The position numbers were made by a program, and so were the translations under genes. Under the pieces are notes generated by a model, which searched no databases, had not been told where the DNA came from, and saw only the letters and a list, made by a program, of their open reading frames with translations. Shown one piece after another: positions 59,863 to 64,000 of a stretch of DNA of 64,000 nt. Origin of the DNA: Paraspadella gotoi (taxonomy: Eukaryota; Chaetognatha). Position 1 is the first letter of the stretch. Every line of letters begins with the position of its first letter. The stretch is taken from NCBI GenBank assembly GCA_051294375.1, contig CM119263.1, positions 7,208,494 to 7,272,493 of the forward strand. The letters run 5' to 3'.

Positions 59863-60165
59863 TAAGGTTCAAGAAATTTCTGCATCATTACGATGGGTTT
59901 TTTATTTTTTCTTCGAGATTCGTTGATTCGGCAAAGAAATGGTAAAGCGTGGAACCATGAGGGAAGGGAGGAATGAGAAGTAATGGAAGAGAAGGGAGGA
60001 AGAATGAGGAATGATATAAAATAAGGGAGAGAAGGAAGGGAGAAATAAGAATTGAGAGAAGGGAACGAATAAAAAATGGGAAGAGAGAAACGAGGAATTA
60101 GAAGCGAGTCAGAACGACAGTGAAAATATATGAAAGATAAAAATTAAAATGAATGACAAGAAAGA
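59863..60165. other. No gene seen
   Basis: A/G-rich sequence. Confidence 0.5.
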
Positions 60166-60640
60166 AGGTAGAATCTCATCTTATCTTAACCTACCTATTC
60201 TAACCTATTCTATACTATCCTATCTTAACCTATCCTATCCTATTTCCAATCCTATCCTATCCTATTTCACATCCTATCCTATTCTAACCTATCCTATTTC
60301 CAATCCTATCCTATTTTATCCTAATTTCCATCCTATCCTATTTTAACCTATCTTATCCTATCTTATTTCCAACCCTCTCCTATCCTATCCTATTTTCCAT
60401 TCTATCCTATCTTAACCTATCTTATCCTATCCTATTTCCTATCCTATCCTATTTCCCATCATATCCTATTCTATCCTATCCTAACCTATCCTCCCCATCC
60501 TACTTCCATCCTATCTTATACTGACCTATTTCCCATCCTATCCTATCCTATTTCACATCCTATCCTATCCTGTCCTTTCTATTCCTAACCTATTCTATCC
60601 TTTCCTAACCTATCCTATCCTATTTCCCATCCCACTCAAT
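60166..60640. repeat. (CCTAT)n pentanucleotide satellite with CCTAA units
   Basis: About 470 bp of degenerate CCTAT units, mixed with CCTAA, CTATTT and ATCCTATTTC variants and a higher-order period of roughly 25-40 bp set by TATTTC(C/A) blocks. CCTAA is the complement of the arthropod telomere unit TTAGG, but here it is a minority variant and never runs in pure tandem. Confidence 0.9.
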
Positions 60641-61027
60641 CTCTTTCCTCCCATCGACTGATTTTTCTCTCTGTTGGAATTCAGATGAAAAACAAGTTTT
60701 GCTGCCGAATTTTTTTGGTCTTTTTTTTTTTTTGCATCATTTTGTGTCGTTGCCTGACAACAGATCCTCTTCCCTAAAAAGCGGCCTTGCTTCGCCGCTC
60801 CATACAATCGCTCCAGACTATTGCTACCCCAGATTTTCTCGCTACATTATTTGATTTCGATTATTTCCCTATGTTTTGTTTTTTGTTATTCTCTTTTTTT
60901 TTTGCAATAGTGGGTATTGACGCGTGCGTTCGAAGGTATTGTTACTAATGTAATAAACAAAGCAATCTGTCATTTGCTGCGGTAACAAGATATTTTGCAA
61001 CGTGGGTGTGGTAATTTCGAATGAAGA

Positions 61028-61080
<53 letters not shown>

Positions 61081-61720
61081 GAGAGACATACCCGTCAATA
61101 ATTCGCTAGATTAGCTGAATCCTTACTTTGGTTATATCCATTATCAAAAGATAAATCACCCGACCCGTCGAAGGAGATGGAGAAAAGAAACAGGAAGATT
61201 TTCTTAGCCTCGGGGGGGAGGGGGAAGAAGAAAACGAAGCCCGCTGTACCGGTTGAGAAAATTTTTAAGTTTAAATCTACAGCGAAATGCGGATATATGA
61301 CGAACAGCTCCTAAATGTCATTGTGTGCGGGATCAAAAATATTGAAATGAATGGTGATTGAAGATTTGAATTCCATTGTTTAATTGTTATCGATAAGAAT
61401 TTGATAATTATAATTGATAATAATAATAATAGTATTAAAATAATAATTTCATAATATTTAAAACATTCAAACCTTTTACATTTATTGAACCCATCTAACG
61501 TCGTTTATAAAAAAATAAGTTCCGAACTTACTTAAAAAAAGTAAGTCGGCAACCGCTGCGCAAGGAGACGAATCTCGATAATGGAACCCGGGCGACAATA
61601 ATGGAATCGAGTTCGGGAAGATGGAAAGATTGTCAGATTCTGGATGGAATCATTTAATCACATCAAATTACATCAAATTACATCAAATTACTATTCGTCG
61701 CAAAAAAAATTTCGTCGAGA
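60641..61720. other. Mixed sequence, (GA)n and short repeats
   Basis: (GA)n at 61031-61086. (AAT)-rich at 61400-61450. CATCAAATTA three times in tandem at about 61660-61690. A plus-strand GTAAGT site at about 61541 has no exon in front. No gene supported. Confidence 0.5.
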
Positions 61721-62224
61721 AAGTCGCCGACTCTGATTGAGAGAATTTCTGAGGGAGGATTTGAGAGGAGGAGGAGGAAGAGAGGAAGACGGGAGGAGTG
61801 CAAGAGGGGCGAGCGAAGAAGGAGCAGATGGGGGGGAGGAGAGAGGGAGGAGGAGGAGGAGGATGAGCGCGGGAGAGATGGAGGTGAGTGAGGAGGAGAG
61901 GAGGGCAGGACGGAGAGGGAGGAGGAGGAGTATGAGGGGGAGGAAGATGAGGTGAGGAGGAGTGAGGTATGGGGGGGAGGGAAGAGGGCGAGGACGATAA
62001 GGGTGAGGAGCATGAGGGAGGGGGAGAGATGAGAGGGCAAAGGGAGAGTAGAAGTCAGAAGAAAGTGAGTTTAGTGAAACGAAGAAGGGTAAGTGGACTA
62101 TTTTGGTTTGGGGTTCGGCGAGGAACTTTAAAAAAAAGGAGTTGAATAGACCCGAGTCATCATCCCACCGGGAAGTTCGAAATTAAATTTGAGGCTGGGA
62201 ACAAAATAGAGGGGGGAAACAGAA
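61721..62224. other. GGA-rich polypurine tract
   Basis: Strong purine bias from 61740 to 62085, degenerate GAGGAG units. No gene. Confidence 0.6.
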
Positions 62225-62436
62225 GAAAAGAGAAGAGAAGTGAAGAGGAGAGAAGAGGAGAGAATAGGAGAGGAGAGAAGAAGAGAGAAGAGAAGAGAAG
62301 AAAAGAGAAGAGAAGAAAAGAGAAGAGAAGAGAAGAGAAGAGAAGAGAAGAGAAGAGAAGAGAAGAGAAGAGAAGAGAAGAGAAGAGAAGAGAATAGAAG
62401 AGAAGAGAAGAGAAAGAAAGGAAAAGGAGAGAGGAA
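62225..62436. repeat. (AGAAG)n pentanucleotide repeat
   Basis: About 40 AGAAG/GAGAA units with few interruptions. The plus-strand Arg/Glu frame is an artefact. Confidence 0.95.
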
Positions 62437-63122
62437 AAAAGAAGAGAGAACCCAAATTGAAGGTTAGTTACATTGGAACTATATTGATTGTACTTAGGTT
62501 ATATGATTTACTTATAAGTTAAGTTTAAGGTTTATTTAGTATTAATTAACATTGTCTATTTCTTATAGTTTTAATCTACATTGCCTTCTTCTTCACATCA
62601 CATTGGTTTTCATGATTATTGTCTACTTCCCATGAATATTTGTATCTGAGATTGGAAATAGTGTTATCTCAAAATGTGGTAACTATTTCTGCTTTATTAC
62701 ATGGTTCTAACTTCTAAGAATATAAGGTTATAGTTAAGGTGTTTTACATGTTAGAAATGTTAGGTTTCCAAAGATAGATAAGAAGATTAAAAAAAGAAGA
62801 GAAGAGAAGAGAAAAAAGAAAAAAAAGAGAAGATAGGAAAAAAATTACGACGCACCAAAAAGAGACAAACGGTGACAAAGATAAAAGACATTCTTTTTTT
62901 TTTTTTAATCCCGCGCATCGCCTCATCGCTTCTCCGACTCACAGCCTCATTCTCTTTTTCGGATTCCCCGCCCCGAAGCGCGCCACGGCTCCGAGCGCCC
63001 CTCCCCTCGAGTCGCCCGCACACCCGTGGCGTCCAGGATCACGCAGCCTCGATGGCACATTTCCGCCCGCGAGCATCGCCGTTGGTCCTTTCCTTCTGTT
63101 TACTCCCTTTCGGGTTACAAAT
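62390..63122 (+). repeat. Second large inverted repeat, left arm
   Basis: Reverse-complement match to 63277-64000. Paired landmarks: ACTTATAAGTTA at 62509 with TAACTTATAAGTA at about 63890; TCAAAATGTGGT at about 62669 with ACCACATTTTGA at about 63727; TTACGACGCACCAAAA at about 62847 with its complement at about 63547; CCAGGATCACGC at about 63032 with GCGTGATCCTGG at about 63355. Identity is near 80 percent with both substitutions and indels. Its inner half is CpG-rich and its outer half AT-rich. Confidence 0.85.
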
Positions 63123-63135
63123 AGGGAAAAATTTG

Positions 63136-63167
63136 GCTTCTCTCTCTCTCTCTCTCTCCTCTTCTCG

Positions 63168-63202
<35 letters not shown>

Positions 63203-63222
63203 TCTCTCTCTCTCTCTCTCGT
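63136..63222. repeat. (CT)n at the centre of the palindrome
   Basis: CT-rich block forming most of the 154-bp spacer (63123-63276) between the two arms. Confidence 0.9.
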
Positions 63223-63276
63223 TCATTTTTCTTCGGCTACGCAGGAAATAATATATCATTGTATACGGGGCCATAA

Positions 63277-64000
63277 TTTGTACCGAAAGGGAAGTAAACA
63301 GAAGAAAGACCAACGGCATGATTCGCGGGCGAAATGTGCATGCCTCGCAGGTCTGGCGTGATCCTGGCAGCCGCGGGTGCGTGCGGCGACTTCTGAGAGG
63401 GCCTGTGGAGCTCGTGGCGAGATTCTGTGCGCGGGGGATCCGAAAAAGGAATGAGGCTGTGTAGTCGGAGAGTGATTGGGCGAAGTTCGCCGGGATTAAA
63501 AAAAAAAAAAGTGTCTTTTATTCTTTGATCACCGTTGTGTCTCTTTTGGTGCGTCGTAATTTTTTCCTATTCTCTTTTTTTCTTATTTTTCTTCCTCTTC
63601 TATTCTTTTTTTTAATCTTCATATACTCTATCTGTTGAAACCCTACTTTGTATCATGGTAAAACCCTTAACTATAACCTCTTATATTCTTAATTAGAACC
63701 AATGTAATAAAGCATGAAATAGTTACACCACATTTTGATGTAACACCATTTTCCAATCTATGATAGCTATTCGAATAGAGAATGTTATGATAATCAGAAA
63801 TAATACATGTGATGGAGAAGAGGCAATGGTATGATTAAACTATTTAAGAGAATGTCAAATGTTATTAATATAATAAAACCTTAACTGTAACTTATAAGTA
63901 GATATCATATACTAATACATATGTTCCAAGTACTATCTCATATCAATTCATGTTGGTTCTCTTTCTTTTATGTCCTCTTTCTCTGTTCTCTTCTCTTTCT
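63277..64000 (-). repeat. Second large inverted repeat, right arm (runs off window)
   Basis: Partner of 62390-63122. The homology is still visible at the last base, where GA/CT-rich sequence mirrors the AGAAG repeat outside the left arm, so the arm may continue. No gene is seen in either arm. Confidence 0.85.

Overview
This window looks like nuclear DNA of an animal, most likely an invertebrate. The evidence is GT-AG exon edges with good polypyrimidine tracts, AATAAA signals, a tRNA-derived SINE head, and an extreme load of (GA)n, (GAC)n and (GAAA)n microsatellites. I could not identify the species. Most of the 64 kb is intergenic or intronic repeat-rich sequence. No complete gene can be read, and no transposase, reverse transcriptase, rRNA, canonical tRNA or CRISPR array is visible.

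Layout. 1-4.4 kb: microsatellites, a possible last exon on the minus strand (1770-1859), and a duplicated gap edge. 5.0-16.6 kb: the best gene model, on the minus strand. A large exon (16556-14743) and a second large exon (6861-5063) have strong donor and acceptor sites and compatible phases, separated by a 7.9 kb intron broken by gaps. Together they would encode about 1,200 residues of low-complexity, Arg/Lys/Glu/Ser-rich protein of unknown function. 16.6-21.2 kb: purine-rich and microsatellite DNA. 21.2-41.46 kb: one stretch of about 10 kb present twice in tandem on either side of a 25-N gap. The second copy is inflated by many small insertions, as expected of unpolished long reads. 41.46-44.4 kb: the most normal-looking single-copy DNA, with two convergent last exons (plus strand 42683-42841 and minus strand 43138-43000) whose stop codons lie about 160 bp apart. 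44.4-48.8 kb: gap-broken, CpG-rich sequence with clustered CRE, E2F-like and X-box-like motifs and short candidate exons. 49.3-49.6 kb: a tRNA-like SINE. 50.2-55.6 kb: a 2.1 kb inverted repeat around a 1 kb centre that contains another 25-N gap. 57-58.6 kb: several Asp-rich reading frames. 59-62.4 kb: minisatellites and a (CCTAT)n satellite. 62.4-64 kb: a second large inverted repeat running off the window.

Two themes matter for interpretation. First, several gaps carry a second copy of their flank (4.4, 30.0, 31.3, 44.7 and 52.4 kb), so some apparent duplications and palindromes are probably assembly artefacts. Second, simple repeats keep many reading frames open on both strands, so ORF length is weak evidence here. 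I gave weight to splice signals, phase agreement, start context and poly(A) signals instead. All gene calls are hypotheses without homology searches.
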